64,000 nt of DNA, from positions 186,001 to 250,000 of the forward strand of contig NZ_JACEHH010000001.1 of assembly GCF_014154935.1 (NCBI RefSeq), read 5' to 3'. Origin of the DNA: Stieleria mannarensis (GTDB lineage Bacteria > Planctomycetota > Planctomycetia > Pirellulales > Pirellulaceae). The notes under the pieces are model-generated. The model made no database searches. It was given only the letters and a program-made list of their open reading frames with translations, and was not told the DNA's origin. Numbering within the stretch: position 1 is the stretch's first letter; every line of letters begins with the position of its first letter. This document shows, in pieces, positions 54,034-61,860 of this stretch. The position numbers and the translations under genes are program-made.

Positions 54034-55266
54034 TTACGTTTTGCCGTCCAACCGTCTCGGCAACCGCACGCGAAAGCGGCTGCCTTGGCCGGGGGTGCTG
54101 ACGACATCGATCGTGCCCTTCATGGCCTCGGCCAAACTGTGCGTGACTGACAATCCGAGTCCCATGCCTTGACCGACCGTTTCGGTCTTGGTGCTAAAGA
54201 ACGGGTCAAAAATCTGGTCGATGTGCTCGTCGGCGATCCCGCACCCCTGGTCGGTGACGGTGACGGTCAACCAGTCGGCGTCGGTTTCGGCGTTGATCAC
54301 AACCGATTGTCCAGGCTGCGAAGCCTGGATCGCGTTGTGCACCAAGTTCAGCAGCACCTGTTTCAATTCGCCTTCGCGCAACACGACTTCGTCCGGCGCA
54401 AGGCCCGCGACGGCTTGCAATCCCGCGCAGTCGACTTTGGTGGCGACGTTCATCTTGCGCGCCAGTGGCCGCGCGAGCGAGACGACCACTTCGATCGTTC
54501 GCCGAATTGAAAACTGAGTGGCGGCTTGTCGACTGGGCCGATACAGCTGGTACATCTGGTGCGTGATGCCGCTGATTCGATCGATCTCGCGGTCGATCAT
54601 TTCAAACTTGTCGGCGTGTCCGATGTCCGCGGGCAACCGGCGTTTGATCAACAGCAGGGCGTTGCGGATGCCGGCCAAGGGATTGTTGATCTCGTGTGCC
54701 ACCCCGGCGGCCAATTCACCGAGTGCGGCAAGCTGCTGCATTTTTGCGCGGTGCTTTTCCAGTTCCGCCACCTGTGCGGTGCGTTCCTGGACCAGTTGTT
54801 CCAGGTGTTCGTTGTGCAGTCGCAACTGCTCGCGCATTGCACGGCGGTCTTCGATGTCGCGGATGCTGACGCGAAACCCGAGCGATCGGCCGGCTTGGTC
54901 GGTCATCGGTTGCCAGGACACGGCCACCCAGCGGCTAGCTCCGTCGCGGCGTGCGACTTTGAATTCGATGTGGTTGCCCGTGCTGCCCTCGGCCATTTCC
55001 TTCAAATAGCCGGCCAACCGGGCTTGGTCCTGCGGGTCAAACAAGGGCAGCGGATAGTCGTCCATCTGCAAACATTCCGCGGCCGAATAGCCCGTGAATC
55101 GTTCGACGGCCGGGTTGACCCACAGCAGTTCGCCTTGCGCGTCGTGCCACGCTTCCCAGTCGTAGGTGCAGTCGGCGATCGCCCGAAAGTACTCCGCCGG
55201 AATCAGCTGGCCGCGGCGCGGCAGCGGGGGATCAAGTGGATGGGGTTTGGTTTCCTTCAATGTCAT
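54034..55266 (-). CDS. PAS-domain sensor histidine kinase
   Basis: The product has 410 residues and no membrane helix. A PAS domain (about 24-150; WHDAQGELLWVNPAVERFTGYS) is followed by a coiled coil (about 150-180), a dimerisation/phosphoacceptor domain with His191 in GVAHEINNPLAGI, and an HATPase domain (NLVHNAIQA, DQGCGI, GQGMGLGLSV). It autophosphorylates His191 and passes the phosphate to a response regulator, which is not encoded in this window. Its gene starts 12 bases after the DUF1552 gene ends, so it belongs to the operon that begins at 58916. A sensor kinase there is unusual. Confidence 0.9.
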   Translation of the reverse strand: MTLKETKPHPLDPPLPRRGQLIPAEYFRAIADCTYDWEAWHDAQGELLWVNPAVERFTGYSAAECLQMDDYPLPLFDPQDQARLAGYLKEMAEGSTGNHIEFKVARRDGASRWVAVSWQPMTDQAGRSLGFRVSIRDIEDRRAMREQLRLHNEHLEQLVQERTAQVAELEKHRAKMQQLAALGELAAGVAHEINNPLAGIRNALLLIKRRLPADIGHADKFEMIDREIDRISGITHQMYQLYRPSRQAATQFSIRRTIEVVVSLARPLARKMNVATKVDCAGLQAVAGLAPDEVVLREGELKQVLLNLVHNAIQASQPGQSVVINAETDADWLTVTVTDQGCGIADEHIDQIFDPFFSTKTETVGQGMGLGLSVTHSLAEAMKGTIDVVSTPGQGSRFRVRLPRRLDGKT

Positions 55267-55278
55267 TGCGGTTCGTTT

Positions 55279-56535
55279 TCACCCGATCGGTTCCAACCCG
55301 GTCATCGTGCCATGCCCGGTCCCGAAGCGATCGGTTTCCATGCCCAGGCGTTGCAGCATCGAGACGAACAGATTGGGCAGCGGGTAATTGTTGTTGCGGT
55401 CGAACGCCAAGTGTTGACCGTGACGGAATCCGCCGCCGGCCAGCAGCATCGGCATGTTCTTGGTGTCGTGGCTGCTGGCGTTACCGAGGTTCGATCCGAA
55501 CAGCACCATGGTCGAATCAAGCAGCGATCCGTCCGCTTCACCGCTGGCCTGCAATTTGGCAAGAAACCTGCCAAACTCCTCGATCAATGCCGACTCGATC
55601 AGTGTCAGTTGAGCGATCTTGTCCGGATCTTTGCCGTGATGTGACAGGTTGTGATAGTCGGCGTCGACGCCGGGGATCACCGGAACGGCGTTCATGCCGG
55701 CGATGTTGTAGGTCAGGAAGCGTGTCGAATCGGTTTGGATCGCCAGGTGCATGACGTCGTACATCAACCGCATGCACTCGACGATCCGTTTGCTGTCCGG
55801 TTCGTCACGTGGCGGATCGACGTCGACCGTCGGTTTGGGCTTCTGCTGCCAAGCTTCCGCTTTGGCCAGTCGCCGCTCGGCCTGGCGGACGGCTTCAAAA
55901 TACTGGTCCAGCTTTTCACGGTCGCGTGAGGTCAGCTTTCGTTGCAGCCGACGAGTTTGATCCATCACGACATCCAAGACACTTTGACCGTCTTGCAACC
56001 GCTGCATCTGGCGCGCTTGCTGATCCGCTTTGCCCGCCAGAAACAGTTTGCGAAACACGACTGATGGACGCGTCAGCGTGGGGATTTCGACGCCGCTTCG
56101 AGACCACGAGAGCCCCGGACCGGAACTGCTAAGGGAGAGCGATGCGAAACGTGTTTCACTGCCGAATTCGGCCGCCGCCAACTGGTCCAGCGAGATCGTG
56201 TTGCGAAACCCCGCGCTGTTGGGATGCGGGGCACAGGTCAGGTAAGATTTATAAGACGTGTGTCCGCCCCCGACTTCGGGATGCGACGCCCCTGAGATCA
56301 CGGTGAATTGGTCGCGAAAATCCGCCAACAGCTTCAGGTAGGTTGGCAACTCATAATCGCGTCCAGACTGTTGTGGGATGATGTTGGGGGCATGCAGGCC
56401 CAATCCGATGTCGATCGCGACGATGCGTCGTGGTCGGGTCTGTGTCGTCGCGGCCGAAGCGGTGGATTCAAAGAACGGCAGGGCCAACGCCACACCGCAA
56501 CCGCGGAGCAGCGTTCTGCGTTGAAATCGTGTCAT
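55279..56535 (-). CDS. DUF1552 (HXXSHH family) planctomycete protein
   Basis: The product has 418 residues with a twin-Arg-like leader (FQRRTLLRGCGVALALPFFE). It carries the exact family motif HNLSHHGKDPDK plus FTVISGASHPEVGGGHTSY, SLDQLAAAEFG, DVVMDQTRRLQRKL and a conserved end (GHGTMTGLEPIG). The family's role is unknown; it is presumed extracytoplasmic. Its ATG overlaps the TGA of the DUF1592 gene (ATGA), so the two proteins are translationally coupled, which strongly implies joint function. Confidence 0.92.
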   Translation of the reverse strand: MTRFQRRTLLRGCGVALALPFFESTASAATTQTRPRRIVAIDIGLGLHAPNIIPQQSGRDYELPTYLKLLADFRDQFTVISGASHPEVGGGHTSYKSYLTCAPHPNSAGFRNTISLDQLAAAEFGSETRFASLSLSSSGPGLSWSRSGVEIPTLTRPSVVFRKLFLAGKADQQARQMQRLQDGQSVLDVVMDQTRRLQRKLTSRDREKLDQYFEAVRQAERRLAKAEAWQQKPKPTVDVDPPRDEPDSKRIVECMRLMYDVMHLAIQTDSTRFLTYNIAGMNAVPVIPGVDADYHNLSHHGKDPDKIAQLTLIESALIEEFGRFLAKLQASGEADGSLLDSTMVLFGSNLGNASSHDTKNMPMLLAGGGFRHGQHLAFDRNNNYPLPNLFVSMLQRLGMETDRFGTGHGTMTGLEPIG

Positions 56536-58916
56536 GGTTTCTCAAAGGCGGGGTGTTGAACGATCGCGTGAATCAGCGAGCGGAAACCGTAGTCGCTTTG
56601 ACGCGTTTGACGCACGATCTGGTCGACCGTCGCCCGGTCTGAAAAACCGATCTTGCGCCCCAAGGCATACGTCAACAGTTTAGCGGTCAGATTGCGTGCG
56701 AGCTGGTCGGGATCGGCGGCGAGAATTCTTTTGAAATCGCGAATGTCCTCGATCGATCGTCCGTCGTCCATCTGTGCGGTCGCATCCACGGGCAATCCGA
56801 TCCGATACCGCACCCATGCGTAGGTGAACGGCGACTGCTTGATGCCCGGTCGTTGTCCCTCCGCTGCCATCGTTCGGTATCGATCTCGATAACCGCCGAT
56901 CGGGTCGAAACATTCCAGCACGAATCCCGGCGGATCGATCTGGCGATGACAGGCGGCGCACGAGGGGATGTCGCGGTGTTTGGCCAGTTGTTCTCGGATG
57001 GTGGTCGCCCCGCGAATGTCCGGCTCGACCGACCCCACGTTGTCCGGCGGCGGTGGCGTGGGTTGCCCCACGATATTGTCCAAAATCCAAACGCCGCGCT
57101 GCACCGGTGAGGTGTACGTCCCGTTGGCGGTGACCTTCAAAACACTTGCCTGCGTCAACAGCCCTCCGCGCAAACCATCGGGTGGCAACGAAACTTTGCG
57201 AAACGTCTGGCCGTCGATACCGTCGATACCATAGTGGCGAGCCAGGCGGCCGTTGAGGAACGTGAAGTCGGAGTCCACAAAGTTGACCAGGCTGAGGTTC
57301 TCTCGCAGGATTTCGTCGAAAAACATTTCGGTCTCCTGCACCATCGAGATCCGCAGCAGTTCGTCAAACTCCGGGTACAGGGTCGCGTCCGGCTGGGTGA
57401 AATCGATGTCGCGCAGGTCAAGCCATTGGCCGGTGAAGTTTTTGGTAAACGCCGACGATTCGGGCGAATCCAGCAACCGTTCCACCTGTTGCCGCAGCAC
57501 GTCGCTCCGGCGAAGCGATCCGTCGTTTGCCAGACGTGTCAATTCGTCATCGGGCATCGAACTGCACAGGAAGTAGGACAGCCGCGATGCCAACGCGTGT
57601 GGGCTGATCTGCGAGGTTCCCGCTTCGTGCAGGAAAAGGAACTCGGGCGAGCAGAGGATCGCCTTCAAACTGACTCGCAAGGCGGATTCAAAGGACCGCC
57701 CTTCGGCGACGGCAGCCGCGAACAGATCGACGTAAACCTCCGCTTCGCCGGACTCGACCGGTCGGCGCAAGGCCCGCGGCAACAACCGACCGATGATCTT
57801 GCGGGCATCGTCCTGGCCGGCCGTTTGCAGATCCAGGTCGCCCAGCAGGTGAACGCGTCCGGGCGGCGGCCAGTTCTCCAAGGGGCCTTCGATCACGATG
57901 TCGCTGACTTCAATGCCCGGTTCGGGCCAGGTGTCGGCGTCCTTGCGTGTGTCGCGTGTGCCATAGCACTTGGGCTGAAACGTCCCCCCGGCTTCGACCA
58001 ACCGATCGGTAAACTCGATGGTGGTCCACCGGTCCGGGGGCACGTCGTAGTATCCGACCAAGTGGCGTTCGCGGCGATTGACGATCGTATCGCCCGCGTA
58101 GATTCGCAGTGTGACTGGTTGGTCGCTTTGCACCGCGCGGACCCGAAGCGTGCCCCGATAGGTCCCCGCGGGAGCCCGCAAGCGGGCAAAATTCACCAGG
58201 TTGGTGGGGCAATAGCCCGATTGAAAGATCACCAATCCGTCATCGGTGCGGCGGAACATCTTGCCGATCTGGTTTTCCAATTGCGGACGTCCTCGCCAGT
58301 CGACTTGGTCCAGCAAATTGGTCTCGTGACGAATCCGCTGGGGCGGTTGATCGCTGCCGAAAACGGCGTCAAGCACCTGGTCGGCGGCTTCCAAGTAGGC
58401 TGCCATCGCTTCGGCCGACACCGCCAGCCCTTCGCCGACCGTGTCGAAACCGTCGGTCGACGAATCCTCGGGCAACCCGTGGATCGTCACCGAAATGTGA
58501 AACAGATCCCGAACCGTGTTCTGGTACTCGTGCCGATTAAGGCGACGCAAGACCACGTCGCTGCGATCCGTTTCTGCCTCCATCAAATGGCTGGACAAAG
58601 TCGCCAGAAATGCCGCGGATCGTTCCGCGACCGGCTCGGTTTCCTCCGGCGGCGGCATCTCCCCGGCTGACACGCGATCGTGGACGCCGATCCAACGCCG
58701 CGCGGTTTCCTGGTCGGACAGATCAAAGTCCAAGGTGTCGAAACTCAAGCCGCCTTCCGGATCGTCGCCGCTGTGGCAATCGACGCAATGGGTGTCGATG
58801 AATGCGGACAGGGCTGACGGCGTTTCCCCCCGAGCCGTCGATGCTTCACCAAGTGCCATGCCGACAATCATCGACCAGGAAAAAAATGTGACGGCGACGA
58901 CCTGTAAAGGATTCAT
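56532..58916 (-). CDS. PSCyt/PSD multidomain cytochrome (DUF1587-1595-1592-1588-1585)
   Basis: The product has 794 residues: signal peptide, haem motif CVDCHS, DUF1587 (LNRHEYQNTVRDLF), a carbohydrate-binding-like middle section, DUF1595 (LLPRALRRPVESGE), DUF1592 (LCSPEFLFLHEAG and LASRLSYFLCSSMPDDEL), DUF1588 with second haem CAACH, and DUF1585 (LTYALGRKIGFSD). The ATG at 58916 (MNPLQVVAVTFFSW) gives a good signal peptide; the ATG at 58955 would add 13 residues. It is first in an operon with a DUF1552 gene and a histidine kinase gene. Divergent from the SGNH hydrolase gene at 59128. Confidence 0.9.
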   Translation of the reverse strand: MNPLQVVAVTFFSWSMIVGMALGEASTARGETPSALSAFIDTHCVDCHSGDDPEGGLSFDTLDFDLSDQETARRWIGVHDRVSAGEMPPPEETEPVAERSAAFLATLSSHLMEAETDRSDVVLRRLNRHEYQNTVRDLFHISVTIHGLPEDSSTDGFDTVGEGLAVSAEAMAAYLEAADQVLDAVFGSDQPPQRIRHETNLLDQVDWRGRPQLENQIGKMFRRTDDGLVIFQSGYCPTNLVNFARLRAPAGTYRGTLRVRAVQSDQPVTLRIYAGDTIVNRRERHLVGYYDVPPDRWTTIEFTDRLVEAGGTFQPKCYGTRDTRKDADTWPEPGIEVSDIVIEGPLENWPPPGRVHLLGDLDLQTAGQDDARKIIGRLLPRALRRPVESGEAEVYVDLFAAAVAEGRSFESALRVSLKAILCSPEFLFLHEAGTSQISPHALASRLSYFLCSSMPDDELTRLANDGSLRRSDVLRQQVERLLDSPESSAFTKNFTGQWLDLRDIDFTQPDATLYPEFDELLRISMVQETEMFFDEILRENLSLVNFVDSDFTFLNGRLARHYGIDGIDGQTFRKVSLPPDGLRGGLLTQASVLKVTANGTYTSPVQRGVWILDNIVGQPTPPPPDNVGSVEPDIRGATTIREQLAKHRDIPSCAACHRQIDPPGFVLECFDPIGGYRDRYRTMAAEGQRPGIKQSPFTYAWVRYRIGLPVDATAQMDDGRSIEDIRDFKRILAADPDQLARNLTAKLLTYALGRKIGFSDRATVDQIVRQTRQSDYGFRSLIHAIVQHPAFEKP

Positions 58917-59127
58917 GGGGGACGGTCTATCAGGAATTGGTGTTGGCAATCGCACATCATACTCCAGTTTCGACGCGTCGATACAAAGCCGAGCTGACCG
59001 GAGGATTGCGGCTGTCGCAGGGGATGCTTTGGTGGGAAGGAATCAGGATGCGGGGAACGAGCGGCGGCGGCTATACTTGCGTCTCGTTGCATTGATCGAT
59101 TCTAACCTACCTGACATTAAAGCTGCC

Positions 59128-60492
59128 ATGCACCTGTCACGCCCGACCTGGACACTCTTGTTTGTCGCCTTGATCACCGCCACGTTTCATCGCCCGGCGG
59201 TCGGGCAACGTGCTGCGACAACGACGCTTGGACCGTACCGCTATGAAACCAAGCCAGATCATGAAGCATTCGTCGCATTCAATCCGAGTCTGGCGCCGCC
59301 GATCGGTGATCTGTTGCTCCGCGAGGGAGATCGGTTGGCGATCTGTGGTGATTCGATCACCGAACAGAAAATGTATTCACGGATCATTGAAACCTACCTG
59401 ACTGTTTGTGTACCCCAGCTGCGAATCACGGCCAGACAATATGGTTGGAGCGGCGAGAAAACAGACGGTTTTCTGCGCCGCATGGAACAGGATTGTTTGA
59501 CGTTTCAGCCCACCGTCGCGACACTCGCCTATGGCATGAACGATTCACGCTATCGGCCCTTTGATGTCACCAATGGTCGCTGGTATCAGGACCATTACTC
59601 GGCGATCGTCCATCAATTTAAAGAGCGTGACGTGCGCGTGGTCGTCGGATCGCCGGGGTGCGCGGGAAAAATCGCCAGTTGGGTAAAAAGCCGATCCGGT
59701 ACATTGCAACAACACAACCTGCATCTGTGCGCCCTGCGTGACATCGCGATCAATGTTGCCGATGAGCACGACGTCCGGTTCGCCGATATTTTTTGGCCGA
59801 TGTTCCAGGCCCAGGTGTTCGCCCCCGCACAACACCAAGCAACCGCTGAAAAACCCTACTTGGTCGCCGGGCAAGATGGGATTCACCCCGGCTGGGCCGG
59901 ACACGTGATCATGGCCTGGGCGATGTTGCGGGCGATGGGGCTGGACGGGCAAATCGGCACGATCACTGTCGATCCAGACCAGGGCGAAGCGACGGCGACC
60001 GAGGGGCATGTGGTGGAGTCTTATAATCACGACACGTTGACGATCACCAGTTCACGTTATCCGTTCTGCGCCCGCGGCGATCTTGATGATCACAACTCCA
60101 TTCGCTCGGGGATGACACTGGTGCCGTTTGCCGATGACCTGAACCGATTTGTGTTCAAAGCGATGGTTCCCGTCGGGACACGTTGGCAGGTGAAGTGGGG
60201 ATCGGAGGCCAATACCTATACCGCCGAGGAACTCGCCGATGGTATCAACCTTGCCTGGGATTTTCCCGAAAATCCGTTTTGCGATGCCTTTGATCGCGTC
60301 GATGATGCGGTCGCAAAAAAGCAAGCTTATGAGACCCGGCAGGTGAAGAAAGTCTTTCATGGCCGAGAAGGAAAGGTCGACTTTGATGCCGCGGTGGCGC
60401 GAACCGAGGCGATTCGCCGGCCGTTGGCCGCTGCGGTCGCCGAAGCGATGCAGCCCGTGACCCACACCATCGAATTGCATCCGGTCCCATAA
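59128..60492 (+). CDS. Secreted SGNH/GDSL hydrolase
   Basis: The product has 454 residues with signal peptide MHLSRPTWTLLFVALITATF. Catalytic blocks are clear: ICGDSITEQ (block I, Ser nucleophile), LAYGMND (block III Asn) and GIHPGWAGH (Asp/His block V variant). The C-terminal 150 residues (about 300-454) form an extra domain with AEELADGINLA, often seen in planctomycete GDSL proteins. The family de-acylates carbohydrates or lipids; the substrate is unknown. The ATG at 59128 is supported by the signal peptide. The 211 bases upstream are shared with the leftward DUF1592 operon and should hold both promoters. Confidence 0.87.
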   Translation: MHLSRPTWTLLFVALITATFHRPAVGQRAATTTLGPYRYETKPDHEAFVAFNPSLAPPIGDLLLREGDRLAICGDSITEQKMYSRIIETYLTVCVPQLRITARQYGWSGEKTDGFLRRMEQDCLTFQPTVATLAYGMNDSRYRPFDVTNGRWYQDHYSAIVHQFKERDVRVVVGSPGCAGKIASWVKSRSGTLQQHNLHLCALRDIAINVADEHDVRFADIFWPMFQAQVFAPAQHQATAEKPYLVAGQDGIHPGWAGHVIMAWAMLRAMGLDGQIGTITVDPDQGEATATEGHVVESYNHDTLTITSSRYPFCARGDLDDHNSIRSGMTLVPFADDLNRFVFKAMVPVGTRWQVKWGSEANTYTAEELADGINLAWDFPENPFCDAFDRVDDAVAKKQAYETRQVKKVFHGREGKVDFDAAVARTEAIRRPLAAAVAEAMQPVTHTIELHPVP

Positions 60493-60887
60493 AATTATCG
60501 GTACGATGGTCCCAAAGGGGCTCTGTCTTCATAGGATCAGCCCTCGATTGGCTCCTCCCGAAACCGGGGCGAAGGGTGTTGCGGCCCCTCTCTGGGTGGC
60601 GTTGTCTGGCATGAATACGCCAAAATAGGCTGCATGCGTAGGCGTGTTTAGCAAGCACGGTGCTTTACGATCACCTGCGATTGCTTCTTTAGGCGGCCAC
60701 TGGCCATTCACGAGCTGTCTTAATAAAGATTATGCGAATTTTTTTCGTATAACCTGCTGGTATTTGTATGGAAAAACGGGACGATCATGTAGGTTGACCA
60801 TAACATAGGCGGCATTGACATGCGTCATGACGCCGGTGTCAGCTCTCTTCTTATTTTCTACTTTCCTTCCCCCCACAGCATTGAACG
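60493..60887. other. Intergenic region upstream of the small HTH gene
   Basis: These 395 bases hold no recognisable gene. Around 60715-60790 the sequence is clearly AT-richer than the window average and includes the palindrome listed at 60730-60752, so the promoter of the HTH gene is probably here. I see no terminator hairpin with a T-tract after the SGNH hydrolase gene. Confidence 0.5.
60730..60752. promoter_or_regulatory. AT-rich palindrome, candidate operator
   Basis: TTATGCGAA, five T, then TTCGTATAA: 9-base arms with one mismatch. It lies 136 bases before the HTH gene start in an AT-rich stretch. It could be the binding site of a dimeric regulator, possibly the HTH protein itself, or a hairpin. 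Confidence 0.4.
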
Positions 60888-61199
60888 ATGGCCAAGAAAG
60901 CAAACAAGCAAGAAAAAGTCATTGACTACTTGAAGAAGAATCCCGAAGCGACCATTGCGGACACCGCCAAGGCTTGCAATGTGTCGGTCCCCACCGTCTC
61001 CGCGGCGAAACGTAAGGCCGGATTGACCAGGCGGTCCGCCAAGGCGCCGGCAACCCGCAAGGGAGCCAAGGGCAACGCTTCGTCGGTGATGGATCAGTTG
61101 GAGCCCGCTCTGATGCTGATCCAGTCTTGCGGCGACGCCAAAGCGGCCAAGGCTGCAATCGACGACGCCGCTCGCGTATTGGAAATCGCTCGCAAATAA
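60888..61199 (+). CDS. Small helix-turn-helix protein
   Basis: The product has 103 residues. The N-terminal half (about 8-48) predicts a helix-turn-helix: VIDYLKKNPEATIADTAKAC, NVSVPTVSAAKRKAGL. A Lys/Arg/Ala-rich linker and a short Ala-rich helix (MDQLEPALMLIQSCGDAKAA) follow. It is likely a DNA-binding regulator or nucleoid-associated protein of a small planctomycete family; I do not know its target. Its stop is only four bases from the stop of the leftward ArsC-like gene, so the two are tightly convergent. Confidence 0.75.
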   Translation: MAKKANKQEKVIDYLKKNPEATIADTAKACNVSVPTVSAAKRKAGLTRRSAKAPATRKGAKGNASSVMDQLEPALMLIQSCGDAKAAKAAIDDAARVLEIARK

Positions 61200-61203
61200 G
61201 CGA

Positions 61204-61833
61204 TCAGACTTTCGAGACCATGTAAAGCATCTCGCGACAGATCTGTCGCGAGCGTTCGTCGTACACCGTCGCCTCCTGCGGTGTGCCGTCGGCGACTTTG
61301 GGATCTTCATAGCGGATCGGCGATCGCAGGTCACACCCCGAAACCACGGGACATGCTTGATCGGCACTTGAGCAGGTCATCACGGCCGCATAGTCGCTCC
61401 GTGGATTCGGTGAATCACTGAAGACCTTTGAAAAGCATTCCAGCGGCTTGCAATCCTCTGAATACCTGACGCGATATCGCGGGTTGTCGGCTTCTTGGTT
61501 GTCGGCGTCGACGGCAATGCCGCTGCGTCGAAGCGAATCGACCACCCGCGGATTCATCGCGGTGGCCTCGGTTCCGCCGGAGTACGTCGTGACGCCGGTC
61601 AGCCCATGTGTGTCTGCCGCCACCTTTGCCCAGATCTGGGACAGGTGACTTCGCCGCGAATTGTGCGTGCAGATGAACGTCAATCGGGCGGTGCCGGTCT
61701 TGTCTAATTGAGTGCGAACGTAGGCCGCGACCTCTTCAAGCTCTGATTTTCGCGCCTCGGGAATCTGCTCAAACTCCCCTCGACGCTCGTCAATCCAGCG
61801 GGCAACAGCGGGGTACAATTGGATCGTTTCCAT
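61204..61833 (-). CDS. ArsC/low-molecular-weight tyrosine phosphatase-like protein
   Basis: The product has 209 residues. The phosphate loop CTHNSRRS (Cys55 to Arg61, CX5R) is that of the low-molecular-weight phosphatase/arsenate reductase fold. Additional cysteines occur at about 128 and 133 (EDCKPLECF) and in MTCSSADQACPVVSGCD, where thiol-coupled arsenate reductases keep their redox cysteines. Position downstream of arsD and arsA supports arsenate reduction as the role. The class with CTHNSRRS is somewhat longer than classic ArsC (about 130-140 residues), so a phosphatase function is not excluded. Confidence 0.75.
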   Translation of the reverse strand: METIQLYPAVARWIDERRGEFEQIPEARKSELEEVAAYVRTQLDKTGTARLTFICTHNSRRSHLSQIWAKVAADTHGLTGVTTYSGGTEATAMNPRVVDSLRRSGIAVDADNQEADNPRYRVRYSEDCKPLECFSKVFSDSPNPRSDYAAVMTCSSADQACPVVSGCDLRSPIRYEDPKVADGTPQEATVYDERSRQICREMLYMVSKV

Positions 61834-61860
61834 GGGGTTGCTGATGTTCCTTTTGTAGGG

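Noticed and set aside
57234-58670. 478-codon open frame on the plus strand
   Set aside because: Antisense to the clear DUF1592 gene at 56532-58916; no recognisable motif.
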